A stretch of 64,000 nucleotides of DNA from Gymnorhina tibicen. Its lineage: Eukaryota; Chordata; Aves; Passeriformes; Artamidae. Of the stretch, positions 13,301 to 27,460 are shown piece after piece (position 1 is the first letter of the stretch; every line of letters begins with the position of its first letter). The notes beneath the pieces were generated by a model. The model did no database searches and was not told the origin of the DNA. It was given only the letters and a program-made list of their open reading frames with translations. A program made the position numbers and the translations under genes. The stretch spans positions 1,178,001 through 1,242,000 of the forward strand of contig VXAZ01007626.1 in NCBI GenBank assembly GCA_013399875.1, given 5' to 3'.

Positions 13301-14580
13301 CAAAAATTCTGAATTGCTCTGTTTGTTTTTTTGTTTTCTGGTTAATCTATTTAAGGTTAACAGTTGTTAGGAAAGGCAAGCAAAGCAGAGCTTTTTCCAG
13401 TAGTTTTCCCCTCTGCATATTCCAGAAAGCACCCTTCTCCTGTGAAGTGTTCCCAATATAGAAACCAAGCCAACAGGTTGCTGACTGAAGAGCAGGTTTT
13501 CTGCAGGGATTGGAGCCATGTTTGTGAACAGTGAGAGCTACAGCAGTGCTGGACCTGGGGAGAAGGTCACAGCAGTCCCACAACCATATATTGCTCATTT
13601 GGTAGCCTCAGACACAGCCATCCTGCACACACTGCAGTTTTTTAATGCACTTGAAAACTATCATTGCATATATTTGCATATATTTACACATGTATGCGAA
13701 CATATGCCTTATTTTGTGAGCATGGGGGCATTTATTGCCTGGACTCATGCTTGATGGCAAAAGCATCTGAAATCCACTGCCAACATCTGGTTGGTACCAG
13801 GAACACCAGGTACTCACTGTCAAGTGTGGGAAGTGCCCCTTTAGCTCTGGCACAAAACCCTTTCTGTTGGGAGCAGCCTCGTGCAGGCAGAGGGGTCATG
13901 CATGTGCCAGCTCTTTTCTGCATATCCACACTCCCGGTGACTCTTTTTAAAACCCCCCAGGATCTCCTCCTACCTGTGCGAAAGTGAGGATGGGAAGAAT
14001 GTTTTTGGCTCAAATACTAACGCTTGGGAGTTAGGTCAGAGAAATATAATATAACTGTAACTTGGCCCTTTTTATGCACAGTAATTAGACTTTAATTAAA
14101 ATATCATGTTCTGTTATTTTTTCTGCAGACAGCTGCCTCAGTAGGTGCCCAAGTGAAGTGCAGAAGAAACTAATGAAACGGAGCAGGACTGTGTAGTGAA
14201 AGCACTTTCTGTCTGGAGAACTCCGGCTTTGCTTGCTGGAGAAAGCTGCAAATGCATAATGAATGAGGCAGGATGCTGCAGAAAGACATAAAATGGTCTC
14301 AGAGGGGATGCTCGACGCCTTTGTGGAGAACTAGGTTCTACAGCTTGCTCAGCCACAAACTTTGTCTCTCTCCTTTAAAAAAGAAAAATTGACCACAAAG
14401 TGCATGATTCTCATTTTCTCTATGTTCAAGGTAAGGCATATAGGAGTTTTGGGGTTTTTTTTTAAGAAGAGGCAGTTGGTGAGGGCTTTTTCTGGATTCT
14501 GGGCTATAAGAAAGCTCAGTACTCTGGAAAATGGGGTTCTCAGCCTCATTATTCGAAATCTGCAGCTGCTTTTGTTAGGC
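10373..14580. other. Gene-free interval containing the longest open frame
   Basis: No recognised gene or repeat. The longest open frame of the window, 213 codons at 10744-11385 (+), lies here. Its product is rich in Leu, Ser, Cys and Phe with no domain I recognise, and it overlaps a CT-rich stretch continuing to about 11590. That composition suppresses stop codons, so I treat the frame as chance. A 10-bp unit GCATATATTT is repeated twice at 13666-13685. Confidence 0.5.
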
Positions 14581-14607
14581 ATATATATATATTTATATAT
14601 ATATATA
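14581..14607. repeat. AT dinucleotide simple repeat
   Basis: An (AT)n microsatellite interrupted once by an extra T near its middle. It is followed by an AT-rich stretch in which ACTTAAATTT recurs twice. Confidence 0.9.
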
Positions 14608-17600
14608 CTTAAATTTTATACTATACTTAAATTTCCCCATCTCTTAGTCCTCTGTTGGTAAACCAAGGAAAGTAATTCTTAGATATCCTAAACAAACTAT
14701 AAGGAATGTGGCATACAAGATCCTGCAGTGGGAATAATTGGAAGGAAAGCACAAATTCTTTTCTGAGGCAGGATTTAGATGATGTAAAGTAAATAAAGAT
14801 AAGGGATGTGTATTATTTTAGCAGAGTAGAAATAAACAGAAATATTTAGCCATTCAGTGAGGAAGACAGAGGCTTTGTGTAAAAACATGGTCTACAATCA
14901 CGTAATTAAAGGCTGTATTTTAACTTGAAGCTGAAGTAAGGAAGCTGCGTGGGTGGTTTTAGCTCTGACATTTCTTAGTCACTGAGTTTCTGCTTTAATA
15001 GGTAGCTTTTCAGATGTAGTTGTGTTTGTAATGGCATGGTAATAACTTCCATAACACAAGCTTTACATCGCATTAAAAGCACACATCTTAGTTTATGCAG
15101 CTCAGTAAACAAAATAATCCACTTCTCTTACTGACACTCATCTCCTTTCTACATCCACCTCTCTGGCTGTCACCCCTGTGCTCTCTGGGACAGGACACGT
15201 GGGCCAGTGTCATGGGTTTGCTGAAGCTTTATCCAACACCAGTGACCTGGCACTTGAGGCTCCCCTCACTGCCTTCGGACTGCACAGCCCCTCACAGCAA
15301 ATGTCAGCTGGCAGTTTCAGAGCTGATGCTTCAGTTGCCAGCCCTGCTCTCTCCCAGCTTTTGAAGCCTCCACAGTACCCAAGGGCTGCATTGGCATATC
15401 TTTGCTGAACTTGAAATCCATCAAGTCAGTACTGAGTAATGGTATTGATTATTTCATTATTTTATTTTTGTGTTGCATTAAGTGCTCCTGAATTCTCCCA
15501 TTTAACCCCACTTGATTGGAGTTTGTGTTTATTTTGTGTAGTTTTCTTGGCATGCATTGCCTTTGTGCAGCTGTGGTTTGTTACAGTGATACATGATTTC
15601 TCTTTATTTCCCTCGCAGGGAATGAGGGGTGATGAGGAAACAATGCTGGCCACTCACCCCCCACTATTGTACTTTTCAAGGCTATGGAGTTGTGTGCACC
15701 TGCAGAAGGGAGTGGTGCTGAATGCAGGAAACCTGAGGCCAGGATATGTTTTACAGCATGGCACTTAAAATGCAGGATCGTAAGAAATGTTTGCATTTTA
15801 AAGTGTTTTATCTTATGTTTAAAGGACAGTGTTTCTGGCAGGGGAAAAAATATATAAGGGCATTAAATTGCTTTCTTTGCAGGCAATTAAACAATGAAGC
15901 CAGTCTGAGGCATTTAAATAATTGTAACAGATGTTTATTGCCTAGTGCAGTTTATTGCATCCTATTATTCCCTTTACATACAGGAGAGGAGAACACATGA
16001 CAAACTATACCGTAAAAGAAATTCTTTACTGCTTTGTGAGCAATGTGGCTGTTTCTCTGACTTCTTAATTGAATCACCTTGGGAACGAGTTGGTAATAAA
16101 TAGTATTTGGAGAGCAGGCAAGTGACTAACTGCCTGCAAGAGCAGCAGCAACTGGTGTGCAAAGACCTGGGGCTGGCGGTAAATACCTCTGAGTAAATAA
16201 ACTGCAGTGGGATTGCTCCAAGAGTGATGCTTGGCTCACTCTCATTAAGGATTTCAGTGCCTCCCGAGGCTCTGTGTTTCTGGAGACTCTCCTTGCCTGA
16301 AACCCATTTTGTGTGCTCCATTGAGAGAGGAAAGATAAGATTCTAGGTCCTTGGATGGACTTTTGACAGGGCATTTGTAATCCCAGGTTACCAGAAACCT
16401 GCTGTGTGGCTTTATTTCCTGCACCCCCTCCCGATGAGCCAGGGAAACATGTATTTTCAGCCTGCCCAAGATGTCACATCCAGTGTAGGGATGGATGTCC
16501 TCAGCCAGGCCAAAGGTGCACAGAGCCCCATTGCTTGTGATGACTTCTGGCAATAGCCTCTGGGGGATGACTAGGAAAGGGTGAAGAACAAGTGTGTATA
16601 TGTTATTTCCCCCAGATACTCTCCAAATATTTATTTTGTAGAGTCAGCTATGTTTTCTATGTGTTTAATAATGTATTTCTTAGACCAGGTAATTAATATG
16701 TGTATTTATCAGTGATTTTTTTTCATCCATTCTTCCCTTGAATTCCTGCAGATGTTCAGTGTTCAGAGCAGTCTCTGTAAGGCTCTAGGATAGTAAATGC
16801 TCTAGATGAACCATAAGCTTCTTCAGCTAGTTAAAAAAAAAAAGGCCCTACCTTCTCAAAACAAAGAAAAAACCTTCATCAACTCCCCTCCCAATGCCAA
16901 ACCCCCAGACAAAGTCCTGTAGACTTTTTAACTCTTGCCTAGTATCCCTCCTGTTATCTTATCCCTGGCTTTGACTAAAATTGGAGGTGTTTTTCACTGA
17001 GCATTTATTTTCAACTTTCTGGCTCAGTTCAGCCAAAGCAGCTTTGTGATTTCTGGTCATTTGGAAAAATTTGAAAATTTTCAAGAGTCTAAAGACGTTT
17101 ATGTTTGGGGTTTTTTCAGGAAAATTTCAATGTTTTTAGCTTACATAATATTTGGATACCAAGTTTTCATGCTGTAAATCATAAAAGAAAGAAAACATTT
17201 GTTTGCCCAGTGCCCTTTGCGGGGAGGAAAGTGGTGCCAACTGTTTCTTCCTCACTCTTTTTTCCTTCCTTTTTTCTCCTCCTACCACATTTAAATTTGT
17301 CCTTTTGACTCTAACACCCTTTTAGACCTTGCTCGTTTCTCATTGTCTGCAGCTCCATGTTAAGTTAAAATTTACTATATATGTTGCCTTTTAGGTATAT
17401 TAGATGCTGTGTCTTGTTCTCTTCCTTACCCCTAGAATGAGTTTTCGCCAGCTCCAGGTCTTCACTTCCTTAACTGGTTATTGGTGAGCTATTTGTAGCT
17501 GTGGGATCTCCAGGCCCAGTCTGTGTCCCTTGTGTCATCACCCCATGCCAGCACTCCTCTAAAGTCCCTCCAGTGTCTACCCCTCTCAAGGCCTCTGTCC

Positions 17601-19884
17601 TCTCTAGTGCATCTTTACCTTAGAGTGTTACATATCTCATTCGTTATAGAAAAACTGCTTGTTGCCCTGATCTACCTAAAATTACTCTTGTATCATGCCG
17701 GGGTAAACAGAAGTAAAGCAAATTAGCATCAGAGAAACTGCCACTACAGATGAACTGAGCTTTGATGATGTTTCCAAATCGCTCTGGTCTGCTGGTACCT
17801 GCCCTTTCCTGGTGCAGCGTTTCATCCTCAGGCAAGCTGCTGCTACACGCGTGACCTTCACAGGGGTCTGCAGCGGAGACACGGCTGGGTGGAGTGCGGG
17901 TAGGGCAAGGAGGAGGGGGAGCAGAGGGGAGTCAGCCCCAGCTGCAGGATGTGGATCAGTGCCTCTGCTTCTGAGGGTAATCAGGAGCTTTTATGAAAAG
18001 TCGTGTCAGTTTGTCAGAAACCCTTCAGCAGGTTTTGATCTACAGCTTGTCCTGGCAATGTGAGTGGGTAGCAGATGATAGCTGAACTGGGAGTGCTTAA
18101 AATTTCTTTCCTCTCTCTCTTGATTATTCAAAGAGGCCTTCACTGGAAAAGCTGAATCGTTTCCCAGATGTCTTTGGAAAGACCATCTTCTTTTCTTAAG
18201 GCTAAAGAAATCCCAGTGTAATTTCTCAGCTCCAGTTTGGGGTCACTCCTGAGTGAGCCACTGGGCTTCCTTCAGAAACAGAAACCATCCCACATGAATA
18301 GGGATGACAGAAAAAGAACTGATGGAGACTGACAGAATAATTTAGAGAGAAGTCATCTATTTAAGGATGAGGACAAGCTGAAAGGCCTCCATTTGGAGGT
18401 TGCCTACACCTGCCTGTGCAGCTCTGAAGGGGATTCTCTTCATTGGAGAGTCTTGCCTATAGCTTCTTTGGATACATCAAGAAAGAGCTTTACCTGCCTC
18501 TGTACCTCTGGACCATCCCCACAACCAGCATGACACCTCAGGGAGAGGTGAGTGGTGTGTGCAGGTTTCAGCTGTGCTGAAACCAGAGCAGACTTTTGGA
18601 ACCTGGAGTCTTGTTCAGAGCAATTAGGTCAGCCCTGGTCTCACCTTGTCTGACCAAGCCCAGTGGTGGCACCTGGGGACCAAAGGGTGAAAGAGCTATC
18701 TTAACCCTTAGCTTTCTCATCGCCTCCTTTCCCATAACTTGCTAAAACCAGCTTTCTGTCATTTCTCTCCTAAGTGAGACTCTTAGCAACAACCTTTTGG
18801 TATGTTAGAAAGCAATAATCAAATCAGTCTGCCTTCCCTCTGAAGCAGAACAAATCCATGGCTGTGTTCCCAGCTGTAAACAAAGGTAAACAGATGTGGG
18901 ACTGTGGTCATCTCCTTCCCAGCAGGAGGGATTATCAGAAAAACTCCATAAATAATGAAAATGTAAATGGGGCATAAAATTCATTTTTACATGAAACTGG
19001 AAGCCCTTTGTATACCTCCTATCCAGTTTCGGTAGAGAACAATCCCTGCCTCACCTTAAAAAATTAATTTTTGTCTTGGTGAATATTTTAAAACTTTGAA
19101 CTCTCAAGAATTCCACTGTCATAATTGATTGTTTGTTTTCCCCTTGTTTTGTTTGCTGGCTACTTAAAATGAAGAGGTTTTCTTCCTGGTGATCACCTTT
19201 TTCCTTTTTTTAAAATTTTTTTTCCTATTCAGAATGCTTCTTACTCTGCCAGATCTCTCAGCTGCATGCTATCCCCTTTCCCAGATTGTATCCCAAACTT
19301 TTGGGCATCAACTCATGCTTGGATTTGTGTTTTCACAAGCAGTATCAGAGTAGCAGCCAACAGGGAAATAGAAAATAATATAAATTTGAGGCCAATACAG
19401 CTGCATTCTAGTTCATGTCTCATCACTGGACACAGAAAATGGTATGTGTTATCATTTCCTATGTACATTGTTATAATCATTGCCATTTGCAGATTATTTT
19501 AGAGACGTAACCTGTCTTCAGGGAGAAAAGAAGCAACAAGGCAGAACAACCCACCCTCCTGCTATACCTCCAGTCCCACACAAAATCTGTTGTGGTGGAT
19601 TTTATATTGAAACAGTGACTGCCTTGAAACCAAGGAGGGGCTGTGCTGTGGCTGAAGTGGTGCTGGGTGCCGAAACCCTCTCTGGAGAGTCTCTCCAGAG
19701 CCTCTCTGTAACTGTGGGTACCCTCTGGAGATTGGTCTGGGAGCTCACTGGGTTTCCTTCGTCTGCACAAATACACTGCCTCTTGTTTGGGGTGGGAAGA
19801 CTGCCCGAGCACCTATTCCTGAGCTCTAAATGAAAATCATGTCAAATTGGGCATGCTTCTGCCACGTGTCAACATAGTAGTGGA

Positions 19885-19900
19885 TTTTTTTTTTTTTTTT
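19885..19900. repeat. Poly-T tract (16 T)
   Basis: An uninterrupted run of 16 T. On the opposite strand it would be an A-tail, but no retroposed body or target-site duplication is evident beside it. Confidence 0.9.
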
Positions 19901-22900
19901 AAACTGAAAATGGCACTAAGGAACTCCTGGTGTCTGAAGGCAGATCCCAGGAGATCTCTGGCTAGCCTTCAGGAGGAACCTCTGCTGGAAGCCAAGGACT
20001 GGGCAAGCAGTTTATGGGCTTGAAAAAGGCAGCCCTTGGAAAGAGTTTAGGCTGCATTCAGTGTTGCCATAGCATGAGGTCCTAGTTTTTTGTGGAAGGA
20101 GAAAATATAACTGCACAGAAAAGCTTGGTAAAGGCATCCAGAGCCGAGGCTGCTGTTGTGAACTTAATGAAATTTGTTGGGGAGTGATGAAATAGCAGCC
20201 AAAAGACCACCCCATCATATGGCTCCTTTTTAAAATAGCCTTAGAGTGAGGTTTCCTCTTCCCCATGAGCAATGTGGGTTTCCACTTGCTTGGGAGGGTC
20301 AGCAGTGGGGATTGCTGCTCGCAATTGTGGCTATTTCTGTGGAATGCAAATCAAAAAAAAAGCAGTTTGGAAATACCCATGAGTTTTGATAATATCAAGT
20401 TTTTCAAATTTTTTTTCTTTTTTTGGTCATGTCCAAATGCTAAATGACATAACGTTTTATAAAATGGGTATGCACAATTTTAAAATATGACAGCAGGCAG
20501 AATGTAGCCCAATAATCTGATGAATCCAAAATTATATATTTAAATATTACTGAAACAAACTGTGGCACTTGAAACTGCACCTCAGCCCCCATCCAAGTTT
20601 CCTCTTTCTCAAACTTATTTGAAGGTAATGTTCCTGTGAAAATACCTTCATTAAAAAAAAAAAATTCTGTCTATTTTTTTAAGAAATCTTGTCTGGTTTG
20701 CTTAAGTATCCATAGTATACTGTATTTTATGTTGCATCTTTGCAAAAACTGGTGAGGATAATGCCTCTGTAGGAGACATTCATGAGTGAGTAAGGAACCT
20801 TTTTCCTTTGGAATGGGGAGAAAATAAAAACCAGTTTGATACAGTCCAGAATGACAATGTTCTATTTTACTCCTGATGAAGTGAAAACCATTGATTGCAG
20901 GTTGGAACAAAAGTACTCTTTCAAATAATTTAATTTTATTTCTATTCTGAGCATCCCTTGGTGAAAACGAGACAAACGCAGCAAATGCTGGGTTTAGACA
21001 CATCTTGCGGGTTGTTGTGGATTATGGCTGCCTCTTCACCCATATAATTGAATGCGAGGTCACATCTTCTGCTGCTTGGAGCACATGGAGAATCCCTCAT
21101 GAGTTCAACCTCATCTTTCATGAGAGATCATTTGCACACTCAGGTCCCTGAAGACGCCCCCAGCAAACACCATGAGTCAGACAGCATCCTGGGATGGAGA
21201 AATGCCATCTCTCCAGCTAATGGTTTCCAGTATCTGTAAAGCAGTTTTATGTTTATTGGAACAAAGTCTGGAACATAAGGGTTTCTCCTCTGAGCTGAGT
21301 GCCCTCACCAGATGACAACTGATCTGGCTCATTGAATGTTTTAGTCTTTGTGGAAATTATATCAATTCCAGCAGGAGGAGAAAATGAAGAAAATTTACCC
21401 CTTAGTGCCCAGAGCTGTGCTGGTAATGTTGCTCTCCTGAAAAGCTCTGGTCCAGGTCCCCTCCTCTACTCTGGCAGACCTGAAGCCAGGTTTGGGGTTA
21501 TCCAGTTATTCAATTTCACTTTTTAGGATTCATAGGGGCAGTATGGGAGGGACGAAAAGGACTCCCTGATGTTTTTAAGGGAGAAGCAGGAGATTTAAAA
21601 TATTGCAATGCTGGCAAGTATTTGGTCTACATGCAGCCCAGAGTGGTTTGTCCTTCCCTTGGAGGCAGAGACACAGTGCAACTCCCACCATGGTGTGCCA
21701 GTCCTAGACCCTTTCCTTCTACATTTCTGCATAGGCTGATGCCTGCATGAGCCAATCTCTGTCACTCTTTAAGTGACAGGATGAAGAAAATTATAAAATA
21801 AGGTTTGGTGCCAGAGAGGGAAAAACAGGTAGGTGCTGATTTAATGTCCCAGCCCCTCTCATTATGAGTCACAGGAAGAGAGAAGGGAGAGGAAAGCTGC
21901 ACCCCAGGGATGAGGAGTCATGGTACTGGTGCTGGTGCTGGAGGGAAGTTGCTCACTGGAGAGAGACTGATGGCTAATGACTGGCATAAGGGGCTGAATA
22001 GATCAGACAGTGGTGCTCAGTACACACTGGTAAAATTCCAGAGAGCTGATCTGCATTGTCCTGTGCCATTTCTTTAGTTTGTGTCTCAGGAGATCTGGGG
22101 GGAGACGGACAAATTATTTGGTTTGTATTAATAAAAGCTTATTATAGTACTGTGGGTTTACACACTGCTTTGCAAACTTAGGTGTTCCTTACCCTCTAAG
22201 TCTTTCATAGAAAATCCATTGAATAAACTCAATTAATTATTTGGAGTGGAACACTGGTGAGATGGGAATCATCTAACCCTGTCCTTAGAAGTGATTTTAC
22301 AGCTACATGAGGTGAATTTGAAGCATCATGTTTATTTGCTTGTGTGCCTAAAAAGCTGACTTTTTTGTTTGCTTTCCTACCTTTGTCATGTTTTTGTGGT
22401 TTTTTGAGGGGATTTTTTGTGCCAGAAACTGTGCTGTTGTTGGGAACCGACCCCTGCTCTGACCATTAGGGCAAGTAATTAATTTCTTTGCTGCACACAG
22501 AAATGCCTTTTCTCGTCTGCATGCTTCTTGTTAGTACCTCATCTGAGAGAAACATCTGCTGCTTGCTCAGTTTCCCTCTTGGGCTCAGACCTCCCTCTTT
22601 CTGACTCAGATTAAGAGGAATATCTCCAACACCTCTGTGTGCCCAGCCCCTGGATATTGCCTGCCTGTGGACTTGAAGGTGGTGGAGTTAAGATCAGGGA
22701 TGTGAGGCAGCCCCCAGCTTTTCCCTACGGCAGTCCTGCATGTGCATCCCCTGGAACGCAAAGGCTGTTGGGTGGGAAGTTTGGCACATAGGAGATTATC
22801 CAGTCTCCAGCCCTCATTCCCTGCCCTCCCACCTGCTGTTTTGCTGTGTGTCCTTGCCTAACAGCTATAAGAAAGGGCTGATAATCCTCTCCTCCCTCTT

Positions 22901-25339
22901 GCCAACAGTGCTGGAGTGCAAGTTTTGGCTAAGCACCGTGACAAACTTTTGCTGGGGCCAAGCAGGGAGGAGGACCTAGCAGAGGTACTCAACAGGATTC
23001 AATTTTGCCATCCTCAAGGACACAGAAAAACAAAGACCTGGCACTGACTGAACTTTAGGCAGTGATTGTTTTAGCCTTTGCAAGGCTATTGCCCTAGGCT
23101 ACCTCCTGCTTGGATGACGCCGAGGAAAGGTCTCCCTGTACTGTTCAGAGCCCATGGTTGAATATTAAGGTCCTCAGCAGCATTAAGCTAGCGAGACCCC
23201 TAGCTCTGACAGCAGAACAGTCATGCTGTAATGAACCTGGGCTTGGCTTCCCTGCTTAAAAAGGCCTTTCCTCCCCCTTAAATAAAAAGGAAGGGATTTG
23301 TGTCTACTTAGGGGAAAGGCATACTAGCTTGGGCCCACCTTTGTAACAGGCTGCTCCCAAATTTGGGTCACGTTCTGATCCAGCAGCTAACTCTGTATTT
23401 GGAGCCCACCTGTAGCATTAATGGAAGTGTTTCATTTAAAACAGCATGGAACTGGGTAGAAATGTTTGTGAGAAACATCTCGTGCTGTTAGCAGGCACTG
23501 GTCCTGCTGGGAAGGGATTAATTCTGCTGGCTCTGGGAGGCAGGGAGCTCATTGCCTATCGGGAGTAGGGAAGTAACAGGGGAGGTGAGTTGGCGGCCAG
23601 ACAGAGGCAAAAGTCTTGTATGTGAACTCCTAGATCTTCTTGGGTTAGTGGTGTGGATGCAGGGATGGGAGGTTTGGGTAGATGCTGGCTGAGGCTGGGC
23701 ACAAACAGGATTTTAGAGCCACCACCACCCACAGCCAGAGTTTGGGCTATGTGTGCAGAGCTAATGCTCCAAAGACAGCTCAAGTCCAGTGTCTGCTCAG
23801 TTAGCAGAAATAGTAGTCCAGGTGTGGGTGAGCTCTGTGGGACCCCGGGCTGGACTTGTGCCTGCCCACCTGATGCACTGTGTTACCAGGCTTGCTGGTC
23901 CTGATGCTGGTGTGAGCTGAGACATGGTGCTATGAGCAGCAGCAGCAAAACTTCCATTCTTGCCTTCTCGTCCTGATGTGGTGGCCCTTGACTTGAGTTC
24001 AAACCAAAACTTCTGTAAAGATATCGACTTTTTCTTTTTAAATTCTGTCACTCTAAAATAGATTTTATATCACTGTGATTTATATAAACTGGGAGGTATA
24101 TCTTCCTGGTGTTCTTTCTTTTCTGTCTTTAGGGCTTTTAGAGCTACATTACAGCCAAAAAGAAAGAAAAAGAGAGACAGACATTAATTTACAGGAAAAA
24201 GAGGTCACCAGAAACCTGACTGTACATCTACCAGGTGTTTTTTCTGTGTCCAGGGAATCTCTGCAACAAACAGAACGGCTAAAGCAAATTCACCCTGAGT
24301 TGCTGCTTGTTTGCTTGTAAAACCAGGAGCCAACTGCAGAACTGTGCAACCAGAGCTTCAAAATGCATTTTCTCGGAGTGGGCTCTCTTCCCAGGTACAT
24401 GTTATTCAGTGAGTTTTCACCCCTGATTTCAGGATACATCAGCTCCAAACCCTGCAGAGGTCAGTCCAAATGCTGCCCCATGTGTGAGGGGGGCTGATGG
24501 ACCAAACAGTGCCTGAGTGCTGGGGATGACATTTGCTGGGACAGTTGGGTCTGTCACACACCTTGTTCGTAACCTCTTTGAGTTCAAACCCTTGAATGTG
24601 TGAGAGCAAAGAGAGACTGTGCTTCCAAAATTACTGAAGAGACTCCCCACAGTCTAATGCTGGCCTTTCTGACTCTCTCATTGGCAAAGAGGTTACCCTT
24701 GCTACGCAGTCAAAAATTGATCCAGAGGGAAGCATTTACCCCCCTTTGGCTGTTCAGTATTTGGTCCCTAGATGATCTGACTGATATACAGTGAGCTGTA
24801 TATTTTATTAGGTGAAAAAGTACCCACTGAGGCATAGTATCATTTCCAAGGGTGACCTTGTGACAGCGGGTGGCAGCAGTGCACATAAAAATGATAAAAG
24901 CCTGGCTAGAGTCCCTGGCTGCATAGGTTGAAGAGGTGGCTCAGGAACTGTTGATAGATGGGTTAGATTAACCGATACACCTTGGCTCAGAGGTTCACTT
25001 TTTTTAGAAAAAAGGCAAATCAGGGAGAGAAATGAATGCAGATGAGCACACAGAAAATCAAGAGAAAGGCAAATGCAGCAGAGGGAGAAGGAATAGTGGA
25101 GAAAGGTCTGGTTTTTTAAACATAAAGTGTTTTTCATGAGGAAATACGGCCAGACTGAGGTGGCATGTTGCTTTGTGCTGCAGAGGGAAATAGGAGTGTA
25201 GACTGTACTAAATTGCACATGGGTTTCTTTGTCACTATTAAGTTCCCTCTCTCTGTTTCACTTGGTTATTTGTGGTGTGTGTTTGTAGTGAGTTTTCAGG
25301 CAGTGTAGATAAATTATCACATTGATTTTTCTTTCTCAC

Positions 25340-25355
25340 TTTTTTTTTTTTTTTT
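25340..25355. repeat. Poly-T tract (16 T)
   Basis: An uninterrupted run of 16 T followed by a G-rich stretch. I see no recognisable retrocopy adjoining it. Confidence 0.9.
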
Positions 25356-26931
25356 GGTGGGGGATGGCCAGAGGGGGCAATGGGAAAGGTTTCTGTGTAT
25401 TATATAGAAAGCAGAGTGGCTGTTAACAACCTGCTGGGTTTAGTATCCACTGTACAGAAGAGGCACCTGAACCAGAACTTGGAAACCAAATACCTTAAAC
25501 TGCAGGGCAGCTGAGGGTCTGCATCCGAATCTGACATTCAGGACCATTTCTACTACCCAATACAGGAATAAAAAATTGAATACTAGCTTCCCAGGACTGC
25601 ATACATCACAGCTCAAGACAAGGAATATCATAACTTGATATATTCAGTGATTGATGTGATCATGGTCATTGTAACAGAACTGATTGTTTTTGCAGCTATC
25701 ATTGCAGTGGGAGTATAGAAGTAACATTTTCTGTTCAGCACTGCCTCGGTTTTCATGCCCTGCTCTGCCAAGACAGAGATATTAAAGGTGAAGAGCAGAG
25801 AAAAAGGTTTTAAGCAGTCAAGGGAAGAGAGAAGAGATTAATATTTCTGCCCAGAAACTGGAGATGAAAAGGGAGAGTTGTGCCCATGACAGACATTACC
25901 TTGAGTCACTCATCACTGACAAATGGGTTTGTGGAACAGAAAGTGTCATTTCTCTCTGGGGAAGCATGGCTCAGATGGGAGGCTGGTGGCAAGGAGTTTA
26001 AGTGGATTTGCCTTAGTTAGCTTTCAAGGCAGTGGGATCTGCTAGCAGGTTGGGAAACACAGAAACCTAACCTTCCATTCTGCAGACTGTGAGATGTTCC
26101 TTAGAGGGTGCAAAGTAGTGGAAGAGAAGTGATCCTCACCGGAAGTGGTTGTTTACTGTCAGCATTTGGCAAACTTCTGCATCTAATAATTCTGAGTTTG
26201 TTGCTGGCAATGATGTGACTCCTACGCAATCTTTGTTGCCTTATCATTCCCTAGTGCACCCTGAAACACAAAAGTGCTGTCCATAGCCAAAGTGTTCATC
26301 CAAAAAGTAGTCTCGGTGCATTGTCAGTTACACTGGAGCTGTGCCGTGTTGGTTCACCACGGTTTTGGTGGCTTCAGCTTGTGTTGCAGTCCTGCACCTA
26401 CTTGTGTTTTCACTTCTCTGCTCTGGGGTGTTGGATATCCATATTTATCATCTTTATAACTTGGAGTTATGCATGGCAGTGTTTGGGGTCAATCTTCACA
26501 GTGTCCTCTGCCACGATGAAGTAAGTGAGCTGAGACCGCTCTGGGGATAAGCCATCCCTGCCTCCTTTTGTGGGCAGTAAAATGATGATGCAAAGGGGTA
26601 GAAGTGGGAAGGGTGGAAGGAATGCAGCAGCAAGCAGAGGGCTTGCTGCTGGGGAAGTTCTTGCCTCCAGCCCTGCCAGCCAAGAGGTTGTTCCAGCACC
26701 CCAGGCAGAGTGGCACATGGGGGACCTAAAGCTAAGGCCAGCTCTGTTCTTGAGAGCTCAGGAGTGCTGCTGGCTCCAGGGCAGGTGTGCTGGAGAGTGA
26801 AGCTGGGATTTCAGGGGGCTGGGAAGGGAAATGTCTGGGGGTGGCATGGCAGCAAGCATGGCTGTCAGGTTAGCTAGAGTAATGACATGATCCTATGAAT
26901 ATTTACTTTCAACTATTTATAGGGCCATGTG

Positions 26932-26937
26932 TTAGAT
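26932..26937. repeat. Left target-site duplication of the solo LTR
   Basis: TTAGAT lies immediately before the LTR terminus TGTTGTAG and is repeated exactly at 27461-27466. Confidence 0.85.
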
Positions 26938-27178
26938 TGTTGTAGTCCCCGAGCCACCAGCTGGGATGGCTGGGGAACAAGGGGGCTCAGCAGCTCAGTG
27001 GTGGGTGAATTCAGAGATCTAACACCCCCCACAAGACAGCTGGCCAGGATCCCCTCACCTGGTCTTGTGACCTGTGTGAGGAGGGTCCCCCTGGTTGGTC
27101 AGCAGCCAGACAGTCACTCTAACCTTGGGTCACACCACATTGGCCCTCAGCTGTTGTCCCTCCCCTGTCTGTATCCCT

Positions 27179-27185
27179 TGATAAA
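27179..27185 (+). promoter_or_regulatory. TATA-like box of the LTR
   Basis: TTGATAAAG-type sequence lies upstream of the GC-rich hairpin and the AATAAA signal, where the LTR core promoter would be expected. Called by position and motif only. Confidence 0.45.
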
Positions 27186-27243
27186 GAACTTGGCGGGTGG
27201 AGCCCGCTCTCTTGCTACCTGGCCAGCCTGCGTGCCGGTCAGA

Positions 27244-27249
27244 AATAAA
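27244..27249 (+). promoter_or_regulatory. LTR polyadenylation signal AATAAA
   Basis: A canonical AATAAA lies about 60 bases after the TATA-like box, and GT-rich sequence follows. This is the usual layout for transcript 3' end formation in an LTR. Confidence 0.7.
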
Positions 27250-27460
27250 ACATCGGATCCCTCGCAAGAGCCATCTCTGGACTCTTTACTTCTGATACCG
27301 CTCGAGCTAGCAAGCTCTGTGTGGGCTTGGCCGCGTGCCTCCATCGCACGGTGAGAGAGAAGCTGTATGCGAGGTGCCCGGACACCGCCAGGAGTTCCTG
27401 AGCCAGGAATTCTTAGGGAAAAGCAACAGCTTCCTCCACCAGCCAGGCCACACAGCGGCA

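Larger units (their letters stand above)
14608..26931. other. Gene-free, repeat-poor interval of about 12 kb
   Basis: I find no CR1, LTR, SINE, RNA gene or convincing exon in this long stretch. Open frames stay below about 140 codons, and opposing frames overlap. Simple tracts include A-runs near 16833-16843 and 20653-20664 and two 16-base T-runs, listed separately. Ancient, highly diverged repeats cannot be excluded by eye. Confidence 0.5.
26938..27460 (+). mobile_element. Solo LTR of an endogenous retrovirus, class II-like
   Basis: This 523-bp block begins TGTTGTAG and ends GCGGCA, giving the TG...CA termini of a retroviral LTR. It lies between perfect 6-bp direct repeats TTAGAT. A 6-bp duplication is usual for class II (alpha/beta-retrovirus-like, ERVK) elements. 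Promoter-like and processing signals are in the expected order: a TATA-like GATAAAG at about 27179-27185, a GC-rich hairpin at 27193-27207 (GCGGG, 5-base loop, CCCGC), then AATAAA at 27244-27249 followed by GT-rich sequence near 27315. This places the element in + orientation. There is no gag, pol or env beside it, so the provirus was lost by LTR-LTR recombination. About a dozen CpGs within 27220-27380 contrast with the CpG-poor surroundings and suggest a fairly young insertion. I cannot name the family without a library search. Confidence 0.85.
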
